Shown: positions 52,872-64,000 of the stretch, piece by piece
Layout of the letters: every line of letters begins with the position of its first letter
Numbering within the stretch: the first letter of the stretch is position 1
DNA from: Callipepla californica brunnescens
Lineage: Eukaryota; Chordata; Aves; Galliformes; Odontophoridae
NCBI GenBank assembly: GCA_023055505.1
Contig: JALIRH010000002.1
Span: forward strand, 38,201,733 to 38,265,732
Direction: 5' to 3'
DNA: 64,000 nt
Position numbers and translations under genes: made by a program
The notes under the pieces: generated by a model
Told to the model about the DNA's origin: nothing
Database searches by the model: none
The model's input: only the letters and a program-made list of their open reading frames with translations

Positions 52872-53130
52872 TGAGGAGTTGGTGGCTCTGGGTTGTGTTC
52901 CCAAAGCCATCGCTTACTTGCTGTGTGGCCTTGGGCAGTCCACTGACAGGCTGATACAACTTCCAGTAATGTTAGTGGGAATTTTCCCATAGACTCCAGT
53001 GAATGCTGGATCAGGCCCTCAGATTCCTAGCAGCCTCTTCATTATCCCTCTTGCAAAGCCAGGATAACAACAACTTTGTCTCACAGGGTAGCAAGGCGAC
53101 TACTTCATTAATGTTCATAAAATTTTTTCA
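52872..53130 (+). mobile_element. MIR/CORE-SINE, interrupted by a palindromic repeat
   Basis: The left part GAGTTGGTGGCTCTGGGTTGTGTTCCCAAAGCC...TTACTTGCTGTGTGGCCTTGGGCAGTCCACTGAC fits the MIR core (CTGGGTTC-ATTCC-GC..TTACTTGCTGTGTGACCTTGGGCAAGTCACTTAAC). The right part CCTCTTCATTATCCC...GGATAACAACAACTTTGTCTCACAGGGTAGCAAGGCGACTACTTCATTAATGTTCATAAA fits the MIR 3' half. The two halves are separated by about 70 bp of palindromic repeat (52951-53018). A Pol III-derived fossil, inactive. Confidence 0.7.
52951..53018. repeat. Ancient amniote palindromic repeat, copy 3, nested in MIR
   Basis: CTGATACAACTTCCAGTAATGTTAGTGGGAATTTTCCCATAGACTCCAGTGAATGCTGGATCAGGCCC follows the family pattern CTGATTCAACTCCCATTGATGTCAATGGGAGTTTTGCCATTGACTTCAATGGGAGCAGGATCAGGCCC at most positions. 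It is the best preserved of the copies here. Its place inside a MIR dates its insertion after the SINE. Confidence 0.6.
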
Positions 53131-53807
53131 AATCTACAGATGGAAGGCATTATGTCAGCACAAATTATTCTTATTTATTATCATTCTCATGGTATTTCCA
53201 ATAGTTTTTGCTCACTAAAGCCAAGAGGTTCCAAAAATCTGGTGAGAAAGTTTCTTCTCTGGAGATTGGATCCCATTTCTGGTCCAAAGATATGTGGAAA
53301 CAGATACATTCAGATGGCACTGGAATGTGGGAATATTTACTGAAATAAACCTCTGAATCTTTGGGGGTTTGAACGAGTCCTGGAAACTGGGAGCATGATA
53401 CACTCCAGAAAGAACAGACCCTGAATCTTAATAAAAGCCCCCAGAGTTTAGCAAGCAAAGTTTTAAGGACAAATGTCCAAATTTGACTCTCAAAGCTTGC
53501 TGCCAATGGAAAACCTCTCTGTTCTGCTCTGGGTATGCTGGAGCGCTTTTGGAGAAGAGGTGGCTTCTGGCTGAAGTTCCTTCTTGAGAGAAGGAAAGGA
53601 GGAATCCTTTCCCACTCCATGCACTACCTGCTAGGAGTTAGTTAGTTAGTCAGACATCAGGTCTGGGCACAGAAAGCAATGAGGTCAGCTGGCAGCAGAC
53701 AGGGGATTTCACCAGGGGTAGGTCCATGTCAGCAAGTGGTGGTGTATTATTTGGAACAAAGAAGAAACACACTGAAAATCTTGCTTTCAAACTCATATCT
53801 CTGTCTG

Positions 53808-53841
53808 TATATACATATATGCACACACACACACATATATA
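53808..53841 (+). repeat. (TA)n(CA)n(TA)n compound microsatellite
   Basis: TATATACATATATG, then seven CA units, then TATATA. Alternating purine-pyrimidine throughout, prone to length change. Confidence 0.92.
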
Positions 53842-54170
53842 GAACTCACCTGTCCTTATTTTTGGATCAACATCATTTTGTACAGTTTTATTATCTAACT
53901 TTTTTTTTCTCCCTATCAAAGTTAAGCACTGAGGATACTCCGCAGCTGTAAAAGCCACCTAAAGAGAATTTGATGGATGCTGTTACCATGCTGTAGAAAT
54001 TGTTGCATCTCCCTATTCACTACAATACTATTCCTACCCACATGTAACCATTCCCTTGCAGGTAGCAAACTTGCTGCGCTGCTTTGGAAAAGCAAGCAGG
54101 TTTAATGTTTTGATGAATCCAGCTCTTTTAGTTCATACATTATGTCAAAATTGGTCAAAGACAGGAAATT

Positions 54171-54227
54171 ACCCTCCCTCCCTCCCCCGACTGTGCACAC
54201 ACGCACAGACACACGCATGCACATCCA
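54171..54227 (+). repeat. CCCT-rich plus degenerate (CA)n stretch
   Basis: CCCTCCCTCCCTCCCCC followed by CACACACGCACAGACACACGCATGCACATCC. The complement of the first part is G-rich, with four close GGG tracts that could form a minus-strand G-quadruplex. Confidence 0.8.
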
Positions 54228-57057
54228 CAGCCAAGGCCTTCGGCAAGCCATCTGATAGCAATCAGTATTTTGAGAAGTGATAGCTCATCTGTAGATTCAG
54301 CATTCTTTTGCAGCAGAAGGTATTATGCAAACTAGTCCCATTAGAAAAGCAAACATCAAAGCAAAACATGTTTTCTAAGAGACAAATGCATAAACCATGT
54401 GGTACCTGACACTGCAACAGAAATAGAATAATTACCCTTGCTCTCAATGGAAAGCATAGCTGGAGAGGATAATAAAGGAGCCTCATACACTGTACCCTGC
54501 AGTTTCCCAGACAGTGCATAAAAGGGAGAGCAGCCAGCTTGGGAAAAGCAGCTTGAAAGGACTGACGCTGTCCCCGGTGAACACAGAAGGACACGAATGC
54601 ACCGCAGCTGGTTGTGGAGCAGCGCAGCTACATGGTGCCTGTGGCACCAGCTGGAATGCAAGGTGCCACTCAAGCCTTAGGGGGGGAGGAAAAAAAAAAA
54701 GAGTGCAGCTAAGGTTACACAATTACCTGTCTTGAAAGTGCAAACTTTTAAAAAATATGCATACCTCTCTGACCATAAGTAGCCACGAAATATGCTCTGT
54801 GGGTCCTTTGACTAAAGTCTAAACAGAGGAAGCTCTCTGCAGGCAGCCTCCTGCTTAGTGCTGGCTGCATGTTGCTCAGTCACTGCCACTGCAAAAAAAA
54901 AAAGCCCTCGTGGTCGGGATGGAAGACAGAAGGTGTGAAATGAGGCTTAGGATGCTGTCACAGTGCTGGTGAAGCAGCACAGCCACCTACCACTGACGAT
55001 TTAAATCAAGAGCAGAGTGAATCGGAGCCCATCAGGACTATTGTGAAGTTGAACAAAGTTGCTTTAAGGAGGAAATGGTTGCTTAGGTTCCCAGAGTGAG
55101 CTGGAAGTTCACATGCTCGTTTCTCCTCAGCCCCCCTCTTTTTGTCTTTCAGAGCCCATTCCTCCAGCACGCAGATCAGCTATCAGACTGAGAGAAAGAG
55201 AGAGTGTGAGATGGCCGACCCTGTCCTCCAGTGCCGAGGGCCTGTGGGTTTGGGCCAGGAACAGGAATTCCCTGTACAGACACTGAGTCTGCTGAAGGAG
55301 ACAGGAGAGCCTGCTCCACAGAAGAGCACTTTGTTCCCTGCCACCAAGGAAAACTTACACAACAGACACACACAACCATGGAAATATGAATATTTCAAAA
55401 GTGTGTTTTTTTCCTAGAATACACAGTGCTCTTATTTCCTTAGGGGGGCAGTAAAAATTGGGCAAGAGCATATTGCCAAATGCATGAGAGTCCATGAGGA
55501 TATTAATTCTGTGTGCTGTAGTTACAGAAAGCAGGTCACTACAGCAAGGTCTGAATGGATCAACAATTCAGAATAAATTACTGACAAATGAAATGCCCAC
55601 TGGTCATGGTTTACAGAGGGTTTATTTAAAGTCCTTTATGATTTTTAATATTTCTTCTGTCAGTTCAGTGCTCCTCAGAAACTGCAAAGGATTAAAATCC
55701 TTTTCCTGTTGTGCCCCAAATGTATGTGGGCATCTGTGTTCGTGTGTGCACATATTTTATAAGTGCAAAATTCAGAGTAGATATGGACACCAGATAATGG
55801 CATTGTGCAGCTTTTTGGTAATGCATCATTCCCACAGAGAAGCCTTTAAGACGGCCTGTGTGAATACAAAGTAAATGCGAGGTTCAGAATCTAGCCTTTG
55901 TTTTGAGAAGTCTGGTCTAATTGCACAGGCTTCTTCGTGTACCTTGTGAAAATGTTCAGAAAGGAATTCCTCTTGCTTTAACCATCCAAAATGTAGGTGT
56001 CACTCTAGGTACTGAGGCTTCCTACGAGCAAATTGTCGGTGATTCATTTTGTCTTCAGATATGCTTATATATCTTTCTCTCTTTCTTCTGCCTAAAGATA
56101 AAGACTGCATGGATAGGTTGGACTTGATAGCCAACTTTTAGATGGCTAACATTAACTGATAACTCTTCCTAGTCTATGCTTCCCTATCTCAATGTGGTCA
56201 CATGAGAAAATATTCATAAAGATTATGTGTTGCTTTTCTATTAAGAAAACGCATAAGGAAAGCTTAGATGGCGTATTGGCAACTTGTGTCTTAAAGTTAA
56301 CACTTTTTTCCATGGAGTCAAGGTTACAGGTCTAAACAGTGGCACAACACAGCCCAGCTCCCAGGGATGTACTGCTGGATGTGGATACCACGCAGTGCAG
56401 TGAGGCCCACAGGCTGGAGGGCCCAGCACAGTGGGCTGTGCATATGGGGAAAGGCATATGGAGCTCTGGTGGGACACTCAACTAGCATTCCTATTTCATT
56501 CCTAGCAACAGGTCTTTGCCAAATACATTATGCCACTGTTTACTTGAGGTCTTCAAACTCAAACTGAGGAACCAGCCTAGCAGTCACCACAGGAACAAAG
56601 TCAGCTTTATACCACCCTTCCAAAACCCTCCACCTAGACCAGGTCAGGAGCTTCTTGGTGAGAACCTCAGCTGTGGTTGGTGGGGTACGTGGATACATTA
56701 CCCAGCGGTTACCATTCAAAGTTTCTGAGAACTGCTACAAGGATTTGTATATATGTACATGCACATACACAGAGACTCTGTATACTGTACATAGGATCAT
56801 GGTTTCGTCTTTACTGAGTCCTAATTTAACTCTATCAATGAGCGCCTTGCTTAAAAAGAAGAACAATGAAAGAATTCATACGAAATCCTGTCAGTACATT
56901 TTAAAAATCCGGGGCTGTGTACTAATTAAAGCAAACATACTGAAAAGAGACAAAAGCTTAGAATTCTATGAAGAGTGTTGAGTTGTAGTCACAGCTTACT
57001 CAGTTTCCAGATAACTTGTCATTCCCTGGGGGCACATCAAACCAGGAACAATACATA

Positions 57058-57611
57058 TAAGGGCTGCTCCAAAAGTAATACCTCCTATTTTATTATGTTG
57101 GCCCACAACGTCAGAGCCAGATGCTGGTGGCATGTTTGACGAGGCTGAACCTTCCCACCAATATTCCATTACAAGTTGTTGCCATGTGACAGGTGGCAGC
57201 AGAGGGGCAGTCTGACAAAATGGCATCTGATATGGAAGTGCGTATGAAGCAAAGGTGCATCACTGAATTCCTCTGTGAAGAAAAAAATTGCACTCATTGA
57301 TATTCAGTGATGCTTGCTGAACATTTATGGAGACCAAACAGTGGATGTCAGCACTGTGAGGGCTGGGTGGTGCATTTCAGCAGTGGCAATAACAGTAGTG
57401 AGTCACCTCTGCTGGTGCAGATTTGTATGAGCCCGGCATGCAGGCTCTTGTTCATTACTGATGAAAATGTATAGCTAATGATGGTGACTATGTTGAAAAA
57501 TAATATTTTGTAGCTATAATTTGCTTTATCAAATAGCATTGCTGGGCTTTTCAAATCTGTTGTTGTTTTGAAGGAAATAAGTAGGAGGCATTACTTTCAC
57601 GGCAACCTTCA
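57058..57611 (+). mobile_element. Deleted mariner-family DNA transposon (Galluhop-like)
   Basis: Terminal inverted repeats of about 30 bp (starting TAAGGGCTGCTCCAAAAGTA at 57058 and its diverged complement ending 57611; 20 or more of 30 positions match) are flanked by TA at 57056-57057 and 57612-57613, the Tc1/mariner target site. Inside, a transposase-like start at 57220 reads MASDMEVRMKQRCITEFLCE before a frameshift and stop at 57298. Further frames give IYGDQTVDVSTVR and then WVVHFSSG. Near the end GDYVEK precedes a stop. The 554-bp length against about 1.2 kb for the full element means most of the catalytic DDE/D core is missing. It is non-autonomous and dead by itself. Confidence 0.88.
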
Positions 57612-59365
57612 TATCTCCACAGTGCTACTGCAAGTGACTGTAGAGTTGCATACTACTTTCTAGAGGAATTTAATTTTGTAGATTTTTGATCTCTTCGCTC
57701 ATTACAAGTTTTAGTAAGATATTCCTTGAATCCTTTGGCTCCTGCCTTTCCTGTCATCCATTTGAGGATTTTAGTAGGGTTTCATAAACATGACTTGCTT
57801 CCTCTTACCTACCACTCCTCTATCCCAGTATTTCCCTCAAAGTTTCTTTCATGGGTAGTCAGGGATTTCCCATTTGCAGATAGTACATAATAGTAGGTGG
57901 AGGATCAGGGAACCCAAAAAAACATTAGCTGCAGATGGGGTAAGGGAAGAATATGCCTTCATAGTTACTTTGTCAAATCTATCATCTGTGAGGTTCTGCA
58001 AAGGCAAGGGAGCTGCCCAAGAAATGCAGAAAATTTCCAGTCAGATGGAAAAACCTACAGAAATTTTCATGGGTAGGAAACTGGGGAAAACCCGTTGGAT
58101 TTCACGTAAAGGAGGGAGAAGTCGGTGCACTGCTGAGATGCTGTGGACAAGTGGATGCCTGGGGTTGGGAAGACCAAGTTAAAAGTTTGAGGAAACAGAT
58201 TATGGGTTCTTTATCCAAACTTTTCTTAAACTTAACAAATAATAATTTTGGTCCAAGGAAAAGTCTAAGGTTCCAAGCTTGTTCCTATTTGAATTAGATC
58301 GATTCATGTCTTCACATTTATAACCACAGTAATTTGAAGGTGTTTGTAATTATCTAAGAAGATGAAATCTAGCATGCTGCATACTTTTTACTTTTTAATA
58401 ATATCAGCCAAGTTTATTGGCTGTTGCACACAGTCTGTATTTCAGGTGTATACATAAAATTGTCTTTCTTTTGTAGATTAATATCATTACAAAATATTAC
58501 AAATGTTTCATCCTAACATAAATTATACCATGATGGTCAAGATACTGTTTTAACATCCACTCTCTACATAGTAAAGGGGTACACACACAAGTTTTTATCG
58601 AAATTAGGCAAGTTCCAAAGAACTGTGGAACCTTTTGCCCTTAGGTGAGTTGGCACAGACTGTAAGATGTATTTTGGAGTCTGGGGGAATGCTTAATATA
58701 TGTAAAAAGTTATGCTTTCATTTCTGCTAATGCCAAAGCTCAAAACATGCATTTCAGATTCCACAAGAGTAGCATTTACTTGGAGATCACAGCCTACTTT
58801 TTTTTTTTGCCTTTGTAGTGCCTTTTGCACGCGCCAGTAGTGCAGCTGAATCACAAATAGAAAAATACAAACAGAGAAGAGGAAAAAAAATCACCTGCTG
58901 TTTTAGAGACTTGGCAGAAGTCCATTACAAGTACAAATGCTGGGAGGCTATCCTATAGTATTACTATAGTATTAAATTGCGCACAACTTCATAATCATTC
59001 AGAGTACAACTTCTGACTGCAAACTTTCTAAACTGCATTTTCCCTCAGCATCACTGGGATATGCAATTAACATTTTTTTGCTGGACATCATTCCTCCAAT
59101 TTGGGCAGCAAGCAGAAGACCCTAATGTGCACGTACAAGAAATACCCACTCTTTTAGTGTTTTTCCCTTGGCACGCACACAGAAAGTTCAGCTAGTGGCT
59201 CTGGAGGAATCTTAAGTCTGCCACATAGGTGGTCTGCTGCCTGTTGGAGAAGTCTGGATACCTTTATATTTGGGACATAATTTTTCTGTCACACTGTGCT
59301 CACTGCTCAGAAATTCCAAACTCACTCTTTAAATCAAGACCGATGTTTCTCAAACACGTAGATTG

Positions 59366-59401
59366 AAAAAAAAAAAAAAAAAAAAAAAAAAAGAAGAAGA
59401 A
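59366..59401 (+). repeat. 27-nt poly-A tract with AAG ending
   Basis: The longest homopolymer in the window: 27 As followed by GAAGAAGAA. The preceding sequence was not recognised as a SINE or processed pseudogene. Confidence 0.95.
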
Positions 59402-59859
59402 CCAATTAATTATTTTTAGCGCTACCACAGAAAAAGGTCAGAGAACAACCACAGAGGTGAGGTTTAGCCTATGTATAGTTATGGCAGTTACTAGGTTCCT
59501 AGGTGACTACAGGTGACACTGTTTCTGTAGATTCTTACAGAAAATCTCACTTCTTACAAACCTAACTCTGCGTCAGTCATCTCAGTGCTAGATGCCACAC
59601 CTTTGCCAAAAAAAAAAAAGTGTAAAGATTAATCAAAAATTACGCAGGACTGAGACTCAAACCAGGATACTCAGGTTAGAGAGTACATGCATATATGTGT
59701 GTGTCTATACACATTCTGGCACGTGCATACATATGTTCATGTTATTTACTAAAACCATATCGTACCTAGAGTGCATAAAAGCTTGGTCTTTTACCCAAAA
59801 AGCAGACATTCACCATGTGCAGAGTCCTCTGATTCAGACAAATAGGAACCGAAATTAAA

Positions 59860-59876
59860 ATATATATATATATATA
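59860..59876 (+). repeat. (TA)8 microsatellite
   Basis: Eight TA units between AAAA and AAGC. TATA-like words here are low-complexity and do not support a promoter. Confidence 0.95.
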
Positions 59877-60144
59877 AGCAGCAAAACGACAGAAAATGAC
59901 AGCATAGCCCAAGACCAGGTCTGAAGAACAAGCAGCCACGTTTGGCACAGATAATAAATTAATTCAGAGACAAAAAAAGCCAAAGTCCTTGTTATTCACT
60001 CCTGCAAAAATGTAATCCTTAGCTGAGCATCTCTGATGTTGGATCTTGTGTGAGTGACTCAGTTCACTAAACATAGAAATCTGCACTTCCTAAGATTGTT
60101 GCAAGAAATATTAAAACACTCAAGAGATTTATTTCTATTCTGAC

Positions 60145-60163
60145 AAAAAAAAAAAAAAAAAAA
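60145..60163 (+). repeat. 19-nt poly-A tract
   Basis: Homopolymer ACAAAA...AAAG. No retroposed gene was recognised upstream. Confidence 0.95.
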
Positions 60164-63163
60164 GAAACCTACCCTTGAAATCTTTGTAGTGCCAACTGCT
60201 GATGGTTCTCTAATGAGGCATAAAACTGAATTTATTGAGTCCAGTCAAATTAACAGCAAACATTAACTGAGTTCAAAAACACTGATTCATTGCATTTGAC
60301 AATGCCTTTGTTACTCAATATCGTTACTAAGCTCTCCTTTGAATTAGGGCACTACATTAAGCTCTGCCTTCTTTTATTTCTTCAGCTCTTCTCCAAACAT
60401 TTTAGCCAGTTTTAAAGTGTTATCCACATGAGAACAGATCAGTTGTTCAAGACTTGCCTCACGACATAAATACAAACTGTGTTTATATTGTGTGTTAAGT
60501 CAGAAACCAAGGAAAGGTGTACCTAGTTGGGGATGGATTCATCCCAAACTACCAGAATCATGGCAGTGTTTCAGTAAAGCCACACTCAAATATACCCCAG
60601 AAATAAAGAGATGCACACAGAAAGATGGAGTACCAGTGCGGAGAGAAATACTTCTTTCATTAACCTCGAAAAAGCTCAATTTGCTTTGAATAGGGCCATA
60701 ATTCCGACTTCAGTTGGAGGATGTTATAATTACATGAGAGATAACAGAAGGTACTCAGCACCAAAATAATTTTTTAGGCCTAAAAAAAAGCCTGTATTAA
60801 GGATCCTAAAGACAAGAAGGATCAGCCAAGGAGAAATATATAGGTGGAAGGCTAATTTTCTTGACCCCATCACCACAGTGTCTAGAAAGGTAGCATGAGA
60901 GAGCACTCTCAGAAGCAGCTGATGAACAGAATACTCATAAACTGTTTGGTCTGATAGACAAACTAGCTCCAGTAAGTAGCAAAAGGAGTGCAACAGAAAG
61001 AAAAAACAGTAAACTATGGTCAGATTCAGAAAAACTGAGACTCTTATCCAGTTTCTTGGTATGTATTTCAAAATAGGTGAGTAAGTTATCAACTTTACTT
61101 GTTAAATACACCATGGTGCCTGGATTTTTCTATTCTTTCAATTATATTTCCATTCTGTATAAATACAGCACACAGCTTATAAATTTCAGTATTATAAGCT
61201 TTTTTTTGTGATTAGAAAAAGGGTGAAGGAACAGAGATCAAATGCATATGAGCAGGGATACAGTTGTGTGTTCCAGGTACTTGACATGGATTTTTATACA
61301 TTTTTTTTTTCTGATAGCATTCAAAAGTACAGTCACGATCCAATATATTCAGAACATGAAAATCCTTATGGATTATATAAGAGAAGGATGTTCTAGCATA
61401 ATCCAGTTTGATAATCTTACTCCTTCTCACTCATCATCTCACTCTGATTCAAAGAAATCTTTTAATGACCACCAAAAGACATACTCAAGCCCATTCATTT
61501 TGCCAGTCAAGCAACAGCATGCTCAGTGCTAAGGTGAACTTGAATTGTAAAGAAAAAGGGGGGTTACGCTGTTGAGAAATCATTTTGTAAGAAAATAATA
61601 ATCACCAAAAAATCCTCTACATGGATATTTAATTTTTTCTAAAGATGGACCTTCACAAGGTTCTTAGGTTAAAGGCTAATAAGCATGTATTGTAAATCCT
61701 CTTCTTTGGTCAATCCACCCTTACTATATGTTGCTAAAGCCCCCAGCTGCAGAGCCTTGGCTCTCAGCTCAGGCTCTAAAACCTTTCTGTTCGCTTCAGG
61801 TTCCTGATACGTCAGTTATGAGGGCAGCTGACATATACACTGGGAAAGATCCCAGACTCAGGCTGCTGTGGTCGCACATACTTGGAAGAGCTGCCTTGGA
61901 GCATGTAACCCACTAGTTACTGCACATTACAAACTCTCCCAGTCTCAAGAGTCTGATCCACAAAAGTTATGAGATTTTAAAACAGCCAGCTAAAGAGCTT
62001 TGGCTTGAATTTTATGTCAGCTTATACTTTGTAGCTGCATTCAAACCTTTCACATTGGTCAAATGGAGGTTGTCACCTTGAATGCTTTCCATTCCTGTCA
62101 ATAGCTGTTGCTGTAAAAGGTACTCATGGATTCCTAGCTGTGAATCAAAGTGATGCTTTAACAAACAGAACTGCAGTGAGGAAACATCAGTTTTCCTTTA
62201 GGGACTAAAATTTGGGCTGCAGATCATCTTTTTTTGGAAGAAAGTTCTGTCTTTCAAATTAGCTTCAATTAGTTAAAAATTTGGAACCTATTTATTTATT
62301 TGATGTACGCCCGTGCACTAGAACCGCATTGTGGGAATCATTATTATTTGCAGAACTGTACTCCCTTTAGTCTAACCCTAACAAGGTTTTCTTACACCAC
62401 TAACATGTGTGACATCTTGTATTCCATGTGCTAAGTCAGGACCAGCTCACTGACGTGTGCTTTTTTATTACTATAATTTGCTTCAAAATCGTTTTGTGGA
62501 AAGAAGTTGTGGAGAAAATCTGCAGGGCTGTATTTCCACTTGAAATAATAGAATGTCTTGGCTACCAGCACGGCAACACTTGGATTTCTCTATTAGAGAG
62601 TTTCTGCTGGAGTCTTCAGCTTGAATAAAGGAACAGAGAAGCAGAGTTACATTCAAAATCTGAGCACATTCATAGTCCATATAAGATTCATAAAGGAAAA
62701 TAGGACAAGCATCTATAATAGAAAAGAGGAACTAAAAATGATTATAAATAACAAAAAGCAACGATGATATTTTCTTGCCAATATCTTTTTTTAAGATAAA
62801 ATAAAAACCCATTTAATTCTTTAAAACATATATAAAAAGAAAGGCAAAAGAAGAAGAAAAATGGCAGCAGTCACAGAAAAGCCAACTGGAATAGATATTT
62901 CCTTCATGGAAAAAAAAAAGCCTGTAGTTGAGATTTCCCTTTGGAGTCTTCTTATTAAATGTCAATTTTCAGGAACTGTTCAGAGAACACAAACCAGAAA
63001 AAAATAAAAAATAAAAGGAGGGCTTTGAAAGGATTTCTGTTCAGTCTGAGTTATCTGTATTTATTATTACAAAAGGCTGGCCTCTCTTGATACAGCACCT
63101 AAAACAGCACCCCAGAAAGGAAGCATGTTGCAGTAAGGTTTTTTCACTGGACCCTAGAAGGAC

Positions 63164-63193
63164 CTTTTGTTTTGGTTTGGTTTGGTTTTTTGG
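63164..63193 (+). repeat. (TTTGG)n short tandem repeat
   Basis: About four TTTGG units followed by TTTTTTGG. Low-complexity. Confidence 0.85.
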
Positions 63194-63255
63194 CCTGTAT
63201 TGAGTTTACCAGTTCTCCAGAGAAGTGCTGTGAGAAGCGTTGCTTTCCCTCCTCA

Positions 63256-63276
63256 AAATAAATAAATAAATAGATA
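63256..63276 (+). repeat. (AAAT)n short tandem repeat
   Basis: AAATAAATAAATAAATAGATA; about four units. Confidence 0.9.
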
Positions 63277-64000
63277 TATTCTTAGATGAATAAAATAATA
63301 CTAATAGTAATATGAGAAAGAACAATTGCCATTTGGAAAATGAATAGACTTCAGTTAAATAGATAAAGCCTATCTGGTTACAATTACATGTATGATGAAT
63401 AAATTTACATATAGCTCCTTGGTCAAGCCTTGTTAGAGTAAGGTGATGACTTACTTAATGTATACGGTATGGACACACTGTAGAGCATGCATCTGTATCT
63501 GCAGAATGCACATTTCCTCAGTCAGAAGTATCTCCTATGTTTGCTTCCATATGGATGTCCCTGCTCCTCAGGTAGCACATGGGACCAGGCCAAAACAACC
63601 CAAATGCTCCTGTGGCTTCTTAGTTTCATCTGAGGCTTCTCCATGTCTAGTTAGCAACAGCCATAGATGTCTGAGTGACAGAGTGGATGCCATGGACACA
63701 CATCATGAGCTCTTCTTTTCTTTTCTTACCCTTCAGATACAGAGGCTTCTGTCCCAAAATACCCAGTGGGACTGTCAGTCAGCACTTTGCTCCTCAGTAA
63801 CAGAAGCTTCTGGCCAGAGAGCATCCCTATTTGAAGCAATTAAATGCATTTCAGGTTATGTGCCACAGACATCTCACAGCATAAACCTAGTAGAGTATGG
63901 AGAAATTTAGCTTTCATGAACCACTGCCATCTTGCAAAGGATGTGTGGGTCCAAATTAGACTCCTTGCAGGACTCTTAAAAAAAAAAAAAAAGTATCAGG

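Larger units (their letters stand above)
47317..57055. other. Mostly unique DNA, no complete gene
   Basis: It holds the enhancer-like block, the tandem repeat, the split MIR and microsatellites. 51090-51330 and 54050-54470 are further non-repetitive stretches that look like conserved non-coding sequence, without direct proof. 52290-52520 is GC-richer with no recognised element. Confidence 0.5.
57614..64000. other. Unique AT-rich DNA with homopolymers, no gene recognised
   Basis: The stretch carries poly-A tracts and short microsatellites. A TATA-like TATAAATA near 61158 has no accompanying initiator, GC-rich promoter or gene. The 155-codon open frame at 63443-63910 has no recognisable domain. 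Confidence 0.55.

Noticed and set aside
58801..59400. Poly-A tracts as tails of processed pseudogenes
   Set aside because: No recognisable mRNA-like sequence precedes the A-tracts at 59.37, 60.15 or 63.98 kb, and no target duplications were seen.
61156..61166. TATAAATA promoter-like word
   Set aside because: TATA-like words are frequent in AT-rich DNA; there is no initiator, CpG enrichment or gene downstream.
63443..63910. 155-codon open frame on the plus strand
   Set aside because: Low-complexity Cys/His/Ser-rich peptide with no known domain, no promoter and no splice context.

Overview
This window is ordinary AT-rich, CpG-poor vertebrate nuclear DNA, most likely from a bird. The evidence is the repeat content: CR1 LINE copies on both strands with the avian (ATTCTRTG)n 3' tail, and a deleted mariner-family transposon whose ends and transposase remnants match the element I know from chicken (Mariner1_GG / Galluhop). 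A galliform is the best guess. I found no rRNA, standard tRNA, operon, CRISPR array or other prokaryotic feature, and no recognisable complete protein-coding gene. The long open frames present (up to 190 codons) look like chance or antisense frames, several of them overlapping CR1. The window is best read as intergenic or deep-intronic sequence.

Layout: 1-10.5 kb is mostly unique DNA with an ancient palindromic repeat (~2.36 kb), CR1 3'-end fragments (~3.5 and ~6.1 kb) and a possible 60-nt exon (5127-5186). From 10.5-13.9 kb an ancient, highly decayed minus-strand CR1 lies next to a younger plus-strand CR1 that keeps parts of reverse transcriptase. 13.9-28.9 kb is mostly unique, with one short CR1 at 16.2 kb. 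A plus-strand CR1 3' end lies at 28.9-29.4 kb. 29.4-46.2 kb is unique DNA with ancient amniote repeats (38.5, 40.3 and 44.1 kb), a GC-rich patch (36.4 kb), a plausible enhancer-like block (37.8-38.3 kb) and the best candidate exon (39478-39540). A CR1 with an internal deletion fills 46.2-47.3 kb. 47.3-57 kb has further enhancer-like sequence and a MIR/CORE-SINE split by a palindromic repeat (52.9-53.1 kb). The deleted mariner is at 57.06-57.61 kb. The remainder is unique DNA with poly-A and TA/CA microsatellites.

The genes do not work together in any visible way. The interest lies in layered transposon history, two splice-bounded mini-exon candidates, several inverted repeats and a few possible regulatory blocks. 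I see no convincing new biological system. Family names rest on remembered consensus sequences, since no search could be run.
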